From positions 1-25,260 of IMG/VR virus record IMGVR_UViG_3300031957_001759: 25,260 nt of DNA. One strand, given 5' to 3'. The DNA comes from a virus. The translations under genes were made by a program, and so were the position numbers. A model generated the notes under the pieces. It was not told the origin of the DNA and did no database searches. It saw only the letters and a program-made list of their open reading frames with translations. Below, piece by piece: positions 8,307-16,042 of the stretch. Every line of letters begins with the position of its first letter. Within the stretch, counting starts at the first letter, position 1.

Positions 8307-10694
8307 TTAAGCTTTTTTCCTGAATGAATCTTTAGATCTGAGCTGTCGGTTCACTCTCGCTCCATCCAGTTCCACTGACATTGGTTTGTCTCTGATCTGT
8401 TCCAATATACCACGCATTAATGTGATAGCATTCACTACGGGTGTCATGTCAACTGAAGCTCCGCCTCCGCCTCCGCCGGCTCCTCCTTCTGTGCCAAAGC
8501 CTGGCCCCATTGACAAACCATCTCGCTTGTCTCCTTGGAAAATACCACCAACCTTAGGAGATGCGACAATTGGACCGCCGTTAGGATCAATCCCAAGGTC
8601 ACCCGTTTTTCTGAACAACTTCATACCTAGTCCAACAGCTGTGGCAGCTGCTGCTGCTCCTAATATTGGTCCTATGACAGGTATGGAAGCTGCGGATTTG
8701 AATGCTGTCATAGCAGCGCTGGCCAATGTTTTAAAGAAACCTCCGGACTGTATTGCATTAGATGCTGCCTGAATACCTATACCAGCTTGTACTCTTAAGT
8801 TTTTCAATTGCTCCATCGCAGCTATAGCTGTAGTTGTTATCAAACTTCTTTGTTGAAGACCTAATAATATTAAGAAAGCAGAACCAAAAGCAATTGTCGC
8901 TGCTTTGGACTTTTCAATGAAACCAAATATTGCTGACACGCCTCGCAGTATCATGTTAACTGGAGCCATTATCATTTTGAAAGTGAAACTAATCACTTTG
9001 AGTATTGGTGACAATGCTGAAAATACTTCTGTAAATGCTTCAGCTAATGGTAATAAGGCTTGCCCTAATTGTTGTTGCATTTTCTGAAACTCTTTCTGCA
9101 TCTGCATTGCAGATTGTTCCTGTTCTAGTCTTGTCTGAAGTTCAGCTGCCGACATATTCATAATCTCTGCCTGAGACAATCCTAATCGCTCAGCTGCAGC
9201 AGCCTGTGCTTCTGTCATGCCAGGTAACTTTTCCTGCAGTGCCAATGATTTTCCTAACTGTTCAACTGACATGCCCGTCGCTTCAGCCAATTTCTGTTTG
9301 GCCATGAAGTCCAACTGATTGAATTCATGTATGGAACCAACCTGATTCAGCACCTCCTGAGTCGCTCCTGCTATATCTCCCTGCAATGCCAATTGCCGAG
9401 CTAGATCAAAGTTAATGTTCTTACCTGTCAATGCCTGGAATTCAAATTGTGCTGCCAAAGAGCTTTCAAAATCTAATAACTTCTCAGCCACGCTAGCCAT
9501 ATCAGCAATGGACATTCCTAACTTGTTAGCCTGTATTGCAGCTCGTTTCAATTCTTCAGTGTTACCTGAAAAGTATTTTGAAACCACAGCAGTGTTACTG
9601 GTTATATCATCAAAGACCTGATCAACATTAGCTCCTGATTTGGTTATGTCAGCTGCAAACTCTCTCTGTGTATCCACAAGATCAGTGGATGCCACACCCA
9701 TGCTCATTAAAGTACTATTAATGAGACCTGCCTGTTCAGCACCATAACCAAATGCAATCCCTATCTCCGCTGTCTCAGCTGCAGCTTCTGCTGACAACAT
9801 GCCCACATTGCCCATATTAGCAATCATGGCAGTCTGCACTTCCAATATGTCCTCAGATGCTACTAACTGATTACCTAATTGATTGGCAACATTCTGTGAC
9901 TCAATCACCATCTGCTTTGTCTGAGCAACGTTCAATCCCGTTTCTTCTGCTAGATTCCTCGCAGATTCTTCATGGTCAATTGCAAGTTTCAATAGTCCAG
10001 CTAATGCCGCGGCGGCTGCAGCAATTGCAAGTCCTACCAACAGCATTGGATTTGCCATAACAGCTCCATTGAATGCAATCATACCTGCTCTTAATGAACC
10101 CATAAGGCCTACACCTTGCTGCATTGATCGAGCCATTGCAGAGAATCCGGCAGTCACGGCCATTGATAACTGATTATTTAGTTCTTCACTGCCTAAATTC
10201 AATCTACTAACAGCATCTTGTGCTTTATCAAACACCATTCCCAATGGAGAACTGGCAATCCTGTCTACATTTTTTGCAAGCTTGGCAGACTCAATGGCTT
10301 GTTTCTTCAAACCTTCTGCAGTCGATTTGCTCATCGTGCCTAATTTCACAGCATTATCTAACTGTGCTATGTACTGATTGGTAATGTCTTTAGATGTTTT
10401 ATGAACACCCATCAAACTTTTGATGTTACCTTTTAATCCAGCTTGTATTTTTGAAGCCAGATCAATTTGCTGACTTTCCAGATCACTGATTTTCTGCTCA
10501 ACTGCCTGACGTTTCTCTGCAACAGCTAAAGCTTTGGTCATTTCTGCGACCATTCGCCTTGTTGCCTGTACCTGTTCATCAGTCATTCTGTTCAGATCAG
10601 TCTGTATCTGTGTATATTCAGTCACAGATAACTTGCCGGCCTTTACAAGGTCATTGAGTTGCTTTTGAAATTTTATCTGATCTTGGCTAGCCAT
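8307..10694 (-). CDS. Tail tape measure protein
   Basis: This protein sets tail length and is later ejected with the DNA. It is 795 residues, mostly helical. It has an N-terminal coiled-coil region (about 1-145), a strongly hydrophobic stretch at 216-239 (VGLAIAAAAAALAGLLKLAI), a Gln/Ala/Met-rich coiled-coil at 495-545, and further hydrophobic stretches near 550-613 and 671-690. A Gly-rich linker (737-746) precedes the C-terminal segment. At about 0.15 nm per residue, a fully helical protein would span roughly 119 nm. Position just after the gp26/gp51 pair is the standard place for a tape measure. It is equivalent in role to T4 gp29 but not clearly similar in sequence. Confidence 0.9.
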   Translation of the reverse strand: MASQDQIKFQKQLNDLVKAGKLSVTEYTQIQTDLNRMTDEQVQATRRMVAEMTKALAVAEKRQAVEQKISDLESQQIDLASKIQAGLKGNIKSLMGVHKTSKDITNQYIAQLDNAVKLGTMSKSTAEGLKKQAIESAKLAKNVDRIASSPLGMVFDKAQDAVSRLNLGSEELNNQLSMAVTAGFSAMARSMQQGVGLMGSLRAGMIAFNGAVMANPMLLVGLAIAAAAAALAGLLKLAIDHEESARNLAEETGLNVAQTKQMVIESQNVANQLGNQLVASEDILEVQTAMIANMGNVGMLSAEAAAETAEIGIAFGYGAEQAGLINSTLMSMGVASTDLVDTQREFAADITKSGANVDQVFDDITSNTAVVSKYFSGNTEELKRAAIQANKLGMSIADMASVAEKLLDFESSLAAQFEFQALTGKNINFDLARQLALQGDIAGATQEVLNQVGSIHEFNQLDFMAKQKLAEATGMSVEQLGKSLALQEKLPGMTEAQAAAAERLGLSQAEIMNMSAAELQTRLEQEQSAMQMQKEFQKMQQQLGQALLPLAEAFTEVFSALSPILKVISFTFKMIMAPVNMILRGVSAIFGFIEKSKAATIAFGSAFLILLGLQQRSLITTTAIAAMEQLKNLRVQAGIGIQAASNAIQSGGFFKTLASAAMTAFKSAASIPVIGPILGAAAAATAVGLGMKLFRKTGDLGIDPNGGPIVASPKVGGIFQGDKRDGLSMGPGFGTEGGAGGGGGGASVDMTPVVNAITLMRGILEQIRDKPMSVELDGARVNRQLRSKDSFRKKA

Positions 10695-10697
10695 TTA

Positions 10698-10940
10698 TTA
10701 TTTACATTTAGGATGATCAGGATTTCTTTTGCACAATGATTTTATAATGTCATTGAGTCTTTCATGATAATTTTCCATATCTGCAAGTGCTGCCTGCAGC
10801 TTAGGATCATCCTTTGCAATATCATAAGCCTTTTTGTATTGCCTTTTAACTTTTCCTTTGATGAAGAGTTTTGCTATTCTTGACAGCAATCCTTCATTCA
10901 AGGTAATGTTTTCCTGCATTTGTTTTTCTAACTTATTCAT
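10698..10940 (-). CDS. Small basic helical protein (80 aa)
   Basis: No family is recognised. The product is helical and basic in its middle (KLFIKGKVKRQYKKAYDIAK), then has an acidic-basic helix and ends with CKRNPDHPKCK, containing two Cys. It lies between the gp51 frame and the tape measure, only three bases from the latter, so a tail-assembly role (for example a tape-measure partner) is plausible from position alone. An ATATTTAT element is 13 bases before its ATG, which suggests it is the first gene of a group that includes the tape measure and the 838-aa protein. Confidence 0.75.
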   Translation of the reverse strand: MNKLEKQMQENITLNEGLLSRIAKLFIKGKVKRQYKKAYDIAKDDPKLQAALADMENYHERLNDIIKSLCKRNPDHPKCK

Positions 10941-10953
10941 AGCAGCTTTTTGT

Positions 10954-10961
10954 ATAAATAT
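10954..10961 (-). promoter_or_regulatory. ATATTTAT element before the small gene/tape measure group
   Basis: It lies 13 bases upstream of the ATG, in the gap after the gp51-frame stop, and is followed by ACAAAAAG. The preceding base makes the plus strand TATAAATAT. A promoter role is inferred. Confidence 0.5.
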
Positions 10962-10975
10962 GTTATGATATGATT

Positions 10976-11251
10976 TTAACGTTTTCTTGGCCTGTTGTTA
11001 GTTTTCAACTTTCTCATCTGTTTATCATGTTCTTCCTGTTGTTTTTTGAAGTAACTTGATAGTTTCTTGATGTGAAACTGACGTATAAATACTGGCATGT
11101 CCATTACGTCAGAATATGTGAAAGCACCTTTGGAATGAAATATCAGATCATGAATCTGATCTTCCTTCTGTAATTTATATTTCGGTGTCAGGCCAAAAAA
11201 AGTCCAATCCAATGTTAATTGAACTTCGAAAGGTATCGCCGGACTCTCCAT
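10976..11251 (-). CDS. 51: gp51-like tail/baseplate-hub assembly protein, probably made by frameshift
   Basis: The segment YKLQKEDQIHDLIFHSKGAFTYSDVMDMPVFIRQFHIKKL resembles T4-like gp51 (baseplate hub assembly catalyst) with its conserved yHxxxafTyxdVxxMPxxxRxFxIKK pattern; the C-terminus is a charged helix. The open frame begins inside gp26 and overlaps its last 77 bases in the +1 (equivalently -2) frame. The only early ATG (11249-11251) has no Shine-Dalgarno, and conserved residues start after the T7 run, so the real product is probably a gp26-gp51 fusion. A shift after gp26 Phe284 would give 284 + 72 = 356 residues. Independent initiation at the ATG (91 aa) remains possible. Confidence 0.8.
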   Translation of the reverse strand: MESPAIPFEVQLTLDWTFFGLTPKYKLQKEDQIHDLIFHSKGAFTYSDVMDMPVFIRQFHIKKLSSYFKKQQEEHDKQMRKLKTNNRPRKR

Positions 11252-12047
11252 CCGGCACTTCTATTACTAGATCTAGATCTGGTGTTACTGATTTGATATG
11301 CTTTCGCAATGCTCTGGAATCAATGGCAAACAACTCTCTATCAACAAATTTTCTGATAGCGCCATCTGATGAATCGCCATCAATTGATGTGATAACGTAT
11401 TTCAACATGGTTGTCAAACTAGCATCTTTCTTAAGTTTTTTAATTGCTCTCTGTTCAGCGTCAATCTTCTTCTGTATACCATGTGTCAATAATGAGAATG
11501 TGACTTTACGCTTACTGGCTGGTAATTCAAATTCAAATTCATTTTTGCCATTTTCCAATTTGGACCAATCAATCTCTCGTTCGCCGATTGTAGTCAAATC
11601 CACCGTATAATCCACGTCTTCGCCCGTATATGGGCTTGTTACAGTTACAGGATAATCTTTACCATAGCCTAATACTCTCGCAGCAATCATAATGGCATTC
11701 TTGTCACAAAGCAATAGATCATTGTAATCAAACTTGGTTAATATCAGTGCCTGAAACAATTTATCTAACACAACACCATTTTTGATGTAACTCTGATTTG
11801 TCAGAATATCCTCTTCACGTGCTGTCATATATTTCATTTCGATAGTTCCAGCTTTCAGTGGATGACCATCTGGATACAATACTCCTTTCGATGGCAGTTC
11901 TACAATTTCACTCGGAACTGTTATTTTAGCAGATTCAACTGATTGCTGTTCATGTTGAGCAGTTGCTGCGGCAATCATTTCTGCGTCCGACATTGGTTTT
12001 GATGTTTTTTTCTTGTCCTGATAATTAGGATTGAGACTTTGTGACAT
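11175..12047 (-). CDS. 26: gp26-like baseplate hub / tail chaperone protein
   Basis: Residues 45-100 carry the hallmark of T4-like gp26: VELPSKGVLYPDGHPL, then GTIEMKYMTAREEDILT and a KNGVVLDKLFQALI helix. At 290 residues it is longer than the T4 protein (about 208). It ends with GLDFFWPDTEI; the FFWPD end is encoded across a run of seven T residues that could shift ribosomes into the gp51 frame. Start: ATG preceded by ACAGGAG, with an ATATTTAT element 29 bases upstream and a terminator beyond. Like lambda gpG it lies just upstream of the tape measure with a short overlapping partner. The family assignment is strong; a chaperone role is inferred. Confidence 0.88.
   Translation of the reverse strand: MSQSLNPNYQDKKKTSKPMSDAEMIAAATAQHEQQSVESAKITVPSEIVELPSKGVLYPDGHPLKAGTIEMKYMTAREEDILTNQSYIKNGVVLDKLFQALILTKFDYNDLLLCDKNAIMIAARVLGYGKDYPVTVTSPYTGEDVDYTVDLTTIGEREIDWSKLENGKNEFEFELPASKRKVTFSLLTHGIQKKIDAEQRAIKKLKKDASLTTMLKYVITSIDGDSSDGAIRKFVDRELFAIDSRALRKHIKSVTPDLDLVIEVPDGESGDTFRSSINIGLDFFWPDTEI
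11195..11201 (-). other. Candidate programmed frameshift site (T7 run) between gp26 and gp51
   Basis: The coding strand reads GAC TTT TTT TGG in the gp26 frame and ACT TTT TTT GGC in the gp51 frame. A Phe-tRNA on the second TTT can re-pair perfectly after a +1 or a -2 slip. The gp26 stop is only seven codons downstream of the run. The gp51 frame is offset +1 relative to gp26, so a simple -1 shift would not give the fusion. Confidence 0.6.
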
Positions 12048-12076
12048 TTATACTCCTGTTTAAAACTTGTTCAATA

Positions 12077-12084
12077 ATAAATAT
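12077..12084 (-). promoter_or_regulatory. ATATTTAT element before gp26
   Basis: It lies just past a terminator (relative to transcription) and 29 bases before the gp26 ATG, the longest spacing seen. The plus-strand reading is AATAAATAT, not the exact T4 late promoter sequence. Confidence 0.5.
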
Positions 12085-12101
12085 GCAACTCATATAAAAT
12101 G

Positions 12102-12126
12102 AAAAAGGTCTCCGAAGAGACCCTTT
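12102..12126 (-). terminator. Rho-independent terminator after the tail tube gene
   Basis: On the minus strand, AAAGGGTCTC and GAGACCTTTT form a 10-bp stem (one G-U pair) closed by a C(UUCG)G tetraloop. The U-run is the outer part of the right arm plus one more T. It lies 25 bases after the gp19 stop and before the gp26 promoter element, so it separates tube and hub transcription. Confidence 0.85.
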
Positions 12127-12150
12127 CACAATTTTGGATGTATGGCAATC

Positions 12151-12639
12151 TTAGAACTGTAAGATAGCGTAATCATATTTCAAAGTCAATTCAATTTCAA
12201 TTGGATCTTCAGCTGACCAATCAAAATCTCCAAAGGTGGCAGATGAAATGAATGCACCTTTCAATGTCCATTCTTCTACTTTGTCACCTACTGGTCCTAA
12301 GGCATTGAAAGTGATATCCTTCTTATAAAAGTCTGAATATCCATCTCTACCTGTCACTGACTCATGATGCAATCGTACCCACTCCATTACAGCCTGAGCT
12401 CCTGATGGTACTACTGGGTCATATAATGTAATGGTTACATCTTGCCATCTGGATTTTCCTTTAAGCTTTCGCTCAACATTGATGTGATCCAAAATTACCT
12501 CACCTTGATCAATTGAAGGTCTGTTAGCCGTTCTGATCAGGTATGATGGAATACCCTCAATGTACATGATGAACCTGTTAGACATTTTAGGCTCATATGC
12601 CGTATAAAATATCTCGGTGGGATCTAATAATTCTGCCAT
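12151..12639 (-). CDS. 19: Tail tube protein, gp19
   Basis: 162 residues, almost identical in length to T4 gp19 (163). It begins MAELLDPTEIFYTAYEPKMSNRF, then has the tube-monomer beta core: FIMYIEGIPSYLI, a VILDHINVERK loop, RWQDVTITLYDP, and the C-terminal IEIELTLKYDYAILQF strand. It polymerises into the inner tube that DNA passes through. A Shine-Dalgarno (AAGGA) and an ATATTTAT element 17 bases before the ATG support this start. It has its own terminator, as expected for a highly expressed virion protein, and follows the sheath gene. Confidence 0.95.
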   Translation of the reverse strand: MAELLDPTEIFYTAYEPKMSNRFIMYIEGIPSYLIRTANRPSIDQGEVILDHINVERKLKGKSRWQDVTITLYDPVVPSGAQAVMEWVRLHHESVTGRDGYSDFYKKDITFNALGPVGDKVEEWTLKGAFISSATFGDFDWSAEDPIEIELTLKYDYAILQF

Positions 12640-12656
12640 TCTCTATATCCTTTTAT

Positions 12657-12664
12657 ATAAATAT
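12657..12664 (-). promoter_or_regulatory. ATATTTAT element before gp19
   Basis: 17 bases before the ATG, followed by ATAAAAGGATATAG, so the Shine-Dalgarno comes just after it. The plus strand reads TATAAATAT. Confidence 0.5.
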
Positions 12665-12678
12665 CCTGTTTTCAGATT

Positions 12679-14838
12679 TTATTCTGGAAACTCCGCTCCG
12701 GTTGGTAATATGTTGAAGTCAATTATAATGAATTCCGCAGTCTTAGCAGGCTGAAGGAATATCTGACCTCTCATTTCGTTTCTGTCAATTACATCCGGAG
12801 TGTTATTTGTTTCATCCATAACAACACGGAATGCAAATAAACCTTGACGCTGTTGCACATCTTCAAAGTATGGATTTGCAATACCAAGGAATCTGTTACG
12901 AGTCGCTGCCGTATTCTGTTCAAATACTAAGAACTTGGTAGTCGATGCAATGAACTTCTTAGCTGCGATCAATAATCTTCTGACATTCACTCTGTCAAGA
13001 GCTGATGCTTTCTTCTGCAGCGTTTTCTGTCCAAATACTGTCACACCCGTATTAGGGAAAGTTGCAATTGGATTGACTGAGGCATCATATAAGTCATCTC
13101 TGTTTGCCTTAGTCAACTTACGCTCTGTCATTACAGCAACATCAATTCCTCCTCTGTTCAAACCAGCTGGTGCAAACCATGGCGCTGCAACTCTGTCATT
13201 GAACGCATATACAGATGGTATCAATGTCGATGCTGGTACCCATACATTCTTTCCAAGATCTGCATCTGGTATTTTGACCCATGGCCAATAAACAGCAGCA
13301 TAATTACTGTCTCTAGATTCTGCTTTGGCTGTAGCAGTTGATAAAGCAGATGCATACTCAACAGGATCGTATACTAAGAAGCAATCTGCTCTGTCTTCAC
13401 ACATATTGAGAGCCTCTGTGATTATCTCAGCGTGATTAGTGAAGTTATCAACTAGTCCAGGTAAAGTTATCAGATTTATATCATACTCATCTTGATTTTT
13501 CAACAATCTGATAGCATCTGTGTATGCTGTCTTTCCTTCAGTTGCTACTCCTAAATTGAATCCTTGAGTATTTGTGTTACTGATTTCATCATAGAAAGCT
13601 CTTGGATGTTTCACATTACCATCAGATCCTCCTGAGAATGAACCTGATGATGCTATTGGCAATGATCCTGATAATGAACCATCTCTGACATCGCCATTCT
13701 CATCTAAATATTTGTATGTGGTATTGGTTACTTCAACTCTAACGTATCTTGATCTATTTGGGAAAGATCCTGACAATTGTAAGAACGGATCATTCGTTCC
13801 GCTGTCTCTCATAGTGAACTTTTGGTCACCTATTGCTCTTGCAATGTAATTAGGAGTGGTTGGATCTAATGTAAGATTGTTATATTGTTCCAATATCGTT
13901 TTTCTACGATTTGTATCATCACCTCTTCTAATTAATAATGTGAATGTACCTTTGGCATTATTTACATTTGATACTTCCCATCTGAGATTATTAGCAGATC
14001 CAGATGTTAACAATCCATTTGTGCCTTCAGCACATGCACTGTTTTGATCTTCTCCGTCTGCTAATGTAAATATTCTGAATGCATTTGCTGTGCCTGCAGG
14101 AGTCGCACCTGAACCTCCACCCAAATGTCCTGAACTACCGGTAGTACCGGCTCCAAAGATAAACTGACTTAATGATCCTGTAGATACTCTGGAATCATTT
14201 CCTGCTACTCCTGTTCGTGATGATGATAATATTAAATTATTACCACTGATTGATGCTGAGAAATATGAATTTGCAAATGTATTGATCTCAGTTGCTAATC
14301 CTGATAATCCTCCTGTGAATCTATATAAATCTATTCCGGGGATGTCAGTACCTCCGCTTGAACCAGAAGTGAATAAGAATGAAAGACTTTCATTACCTTC
14401 AGCAACTAATTGTACGGTATCATTTGAACGTTGAGCAAAATTTACTCCATCAACACCGAAAATCTGAAACGATCCTGTAGAAGCTACGCCTGGAGTTGCA
14501 GCAGATCCACCTGATGATGAGACTTGAGTAGATGCTGGTCCAAAATCGCCTGCCAGAACACGTACTACTGTTAACGTATCAGCATATTTCAAATATTCCT
14601 GAACTGAATAATTTGTAAGATATTTGTATGCATCTTCTGCTGCGCCTGATCCAGATGAAAAATCTCCGCCAAATTTAGTTAAAAATTCAGAATATGATGA
14701 AACTCTGGTTGGTACTAACGCCGGCCCTTTCTGTGTAGGACCTACAACTGCTGCGCCAATGGCTTGAACAGCTGCGGGTAGAAACGACTGGTCAATTTCA
14801 TTGGTAAAAACACCGGGTGATATAATCTTTTCGGCCAT
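12679..14838 (-). CDS. 18: Tail sheath protein, gp18
   Basis: Contractile sheath subunit, 719 residues (T4 gp18 is 659). It opens with the sheath signature ISPGVFTNEIDQSFL followed by VVGPTQKGPALVPTRVSSYSEF. The C-terminal core contains VAAPWFAPAGLNRGGI and ERKLTKANRDDLYDASVNPIA, then NTGVTVFGQKTL, NVRRLLIAAKKFI, RFLGIANPYFEDVQ and a closing AEFIIIDFNILP strand. The middle (about 90-400) is a Ser/Gly-rich variable domain, likely surface exposed. An AAAGGA Shine-Dalgarno and an ATATTTAT element (27 bases upstream) precede the ATG. Gene order gp18 then gp19 is as in T4. Confidence 0.96.
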   Translation of the reverse strand: MAEKIISPGVFTNEIDQSFLPAAVQAIGAAVVGPTQKGPALVPTRVSSYSEFLTKFGGDFSSGSGAAEDAYKYLTNYSVQEYLKYADTLTVVRVLAGDFGPASTQVSSSGGSAATPGVASTGSFQIFGVDGVNFAQRSNDTVQLVAEGNESLSFLFTSGSSGGTDIPGIDLYRFTGGLSGLATEINTFANSYFSASISGNNLILSSSRTGVAGNDSRVSTGSLSQFIFGAGTTGSSGHLGGGSGATPAGTANAFRIFTLADGEDQNSACAEGTNGLLTSGSANNLRWEVSNVNNAKGTFTLLIRRGDDTNRRKTILEQYNNLTLDPTTPNYIARAIGDQKFTMRDSGTNDPFLQLSGSFPNRSRYVRVEVTNTTYKYLDENGDVRDGSLSGSLPIASSGSFSGGSDGNVKHPRAFYDEISNTNTQGFNLGVATEGKTAYTDAIRLLKNQDEYDINLITLPGLVDNFTNHAEIITEALNMCEDRADCFLVYDPVEYASALSTATAKAESRDSNYAAVYWPWVKIPDADLGKNVWVPASTLIPSVYAFNDRVAAPWFAPAGLNRGGIDVAVMTERKLTKANRDDLYDASVNPIATFPNTGVTVFGQKTLQKKASALDRVNVRRLLIAAKKFIASTTKFLVFEQNTAATRNRFLGIANPYFEDVQQRQGLFAFRVVMDETNNTPDVIDRNEMRGQIFLQPAKTAEFIIIDFNILPTGAEFPE

Positions 14839-14865
14839 TTATATATTCCTTTGATTTATTTTTTT

Positions 14866-14873
14866 ATAAATAT
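14866..14873 (-). promoter_or_regulatory. ATATTTAT element before gp18
   Basis: 27 bases before the sheath ATG and followed by AAAAAAATAAAT. The plus strand reads TATAAATAT. It lies in the 54-base gap between the 91-aa gene and gp18. Confidence 0.5.
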
Positions 14874-14892
14874 CGACCGGAACTCCCAAACC

Positions 14893-15168
14893 TTATTCTG
14901 CAGGCTTAAATTCTCCGTTTGTGAGATCAACAGTGCCGGTACCATATTTTTCATTGAGATTAGTTACTAATTCTTTTTCTCTGTCAAGTAGTTCTTGATA
15001 TTCCTTATTGAGACGTTCTTCTTCAGCTGCAATTGCATCTAATCTTTCTCTGGTAGTTTTATGTTCAAGATAAATATATCCAAACTCAGTCACCTTTCTA
15101 TCAAAACCATCTCTGATATCTTGAATACTTTCAAGTTCTTCATTCGTAAATTTTATTGTTTCTGCCAT
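14893..15168 (-). CDS. Small acidic coiled-coil protein (91 aa)
   Basis: Nearly all of residues 5-75 could be a coiled coil (ELESIQDIRDGF, then TTRERLDAIAAEEERLNKEYQELLDREKELV), ending with GTGTVDLTNGEF. No enzyme motif is visible. It sits between gp15 and gp18, where T4 carries the terminase genes 16 and 17; at 91 residues with no ATPase motif it is not a terminase large subunit. A small-terminase role is not supported by any motif, so it is left unassigned. An ATATTTAT element precedes the ATG by 12 bases, with an A-rich leader and no Shine-Dalgarno. Confidence 0.75.
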   Translation of the reverse strand: MAETIKFTNEELESIQDIRDGFDRKVTEFGYIYLEHKTTRERLDAIAAEEERLNKEYQELLDREKELVTNLNEKYGTGTVDLTNGEFKPAE

Positions 15169-15180
15169 AACTTTTTTTTA

Positions 15181-15188
15181 ATAAATAT
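15181..15188 (-). promoter_or_regulatory. ATATTTAT element before the 91-aa gene
   Basis: 12 bases from the ATG, followed by TAAAAAAAAG. The plus-strand reading is AATAAATAT. Confidence 0.5.
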
Positions 15189-15193
15189 ACGTT

Positions 15194-16042
15194 TTATAGC
15201 TGTGTATATCCATCAGTTGATCTGTAACCGCCAGGCGGTGGATTGTCTACATCTGCATCGAAATTGTCTGTCTGCCTTTCGTTAGTAAATGTAATTTTTT
15301 TCATTGAAAATTGTTTCTGCAAATTACTAGTTCTCAATTCATATGGCATTAACAATGTACCTTTTGCGACGAATGGAATCCTTGCTCTGACAATTCTGTC
15401 ATCTGTACCTGTATTTGTTGTTTCAAATGAATAATCACTTATATATACTGGAAATTTAAAAGTAGTTCCCCATGCAAATCCATTCAATGGCATTATCTGT
15501 TCTATTAAAGAGTTCAACTGTGTTGTATATGTAGTCCATAACACTATTTCATATGACACATCTAAAAATTCTGGAACTGGCACAACATAATATTCCTGTA
15601 TAGGTGTTTTATTTTGTTGCAGAGAAAATCTGTCATATTTGTTAATGTTATTGTATTTGGTACGATAAACAAATCCATTGCCATCAGGATTCTGATTTAC
15701 TCCCAATGTTTTAGGATCACGCTCAGCTATACTACTTCTAGTAATACTAATCAAAGGTGTCATTATCTTACCTTCGGCATCTCTCATGAAGCCTTTAGCT
15801 TGTATCTGAGCAAAAGTTTCTCCATTGGCATACATGACAGGAACTTCGATAACACTTTCATTTTCGACAACTACAGGTTTGATAACATCTCTGATATAAC
15901 TTATCATTGCAAAATCAATATCTTCAATTGTAATTTTAGGTGTTTTGACAGTATCATCATCTCGCCGGACTTGATCAACTCGACGATTGATTGGATCATT
16001 TGAAAATGCTGATATACTTTTACGTAATTCTTTCTTTGCCAT
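15194..16042 (-). CDS. 15: Tail sheath stabiliser / tail completion protein, gp15
   Basis: The segment around residues 37-100 matches T4-like gp15: IEDIDFAMISYIRDVIKPVV, then a VIEVPVMYANGETFAQIQAKGFMRDAEGKIMTPLISITR block. Later YDVSYEIV-type strands and LNSLIEQIMPLNGFAWG follow. It caps the sheath and tube at the end that joins the neck. It is 282 residues (T4 272). The start codon overlaps the gp14 stop (TAATG), indicating coupled translation, and the gp13-gp14-gp15 order matches T4. The Pro/Gly-rich last 20 residues look disordered. Confidence 0.9.
   Translation of the reverse strand: MAKKELRKSISAFSNDPINRRVDQVRRDDDTVKTPKITIEDIDFAMISYIRDVIKPVVVENESVIEVPVMYANGETFAQIQAKGFMRDAEGKIMTPLISITRSSIAERDPKTLGVNQNPDGNGFVYRTKYNNINKYDRFSLQQNKTPIQEYYVVPVPEFLDVSYEIVLWTTYTTQLNSLIEQIMPLNGFAWGTTFKFPVYISDYSFETTNTGTDDRIVRARIPFVAKGTLLMPYELRTSNLQKQFSMKKITFTNERQTDNFDADVDNPPPGGYRSTDGYTQL

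Noticed and set aside
8386-8772. Plus-strand open frame of 128 codons opposite the tape measure, with Pro-rich runs
   Set aside because: It is the antisense image of the Ala- and Gly-rich tape-measure C-terminus (Gly run gives Pro run). It has no ribosome site and no plus-strand neighbours.
11195-11201. Classical -1 slippery heptamer in the gp26/gp51 overlap
   Set aside because: The gp51 frame is +1 (or -2) relative to gp26. A -1 shift at the T run would not enter it, so only +1 or -2 slippage is proposed.
11185-11610. Plus-strand open frame of 141 codons opposite gp26
   Set aside because: It lies wholly within a well-supported gp26 gene, lacks a ribosome site, and its low-complexity Ser-rich translation is typical of a shadow frame.
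15070-15077. ATATTTAT copy inside the 91-aa gene
   Set aside because: It lies within codons for an IYL stretch, far from any start codon, so it is treated as chance.
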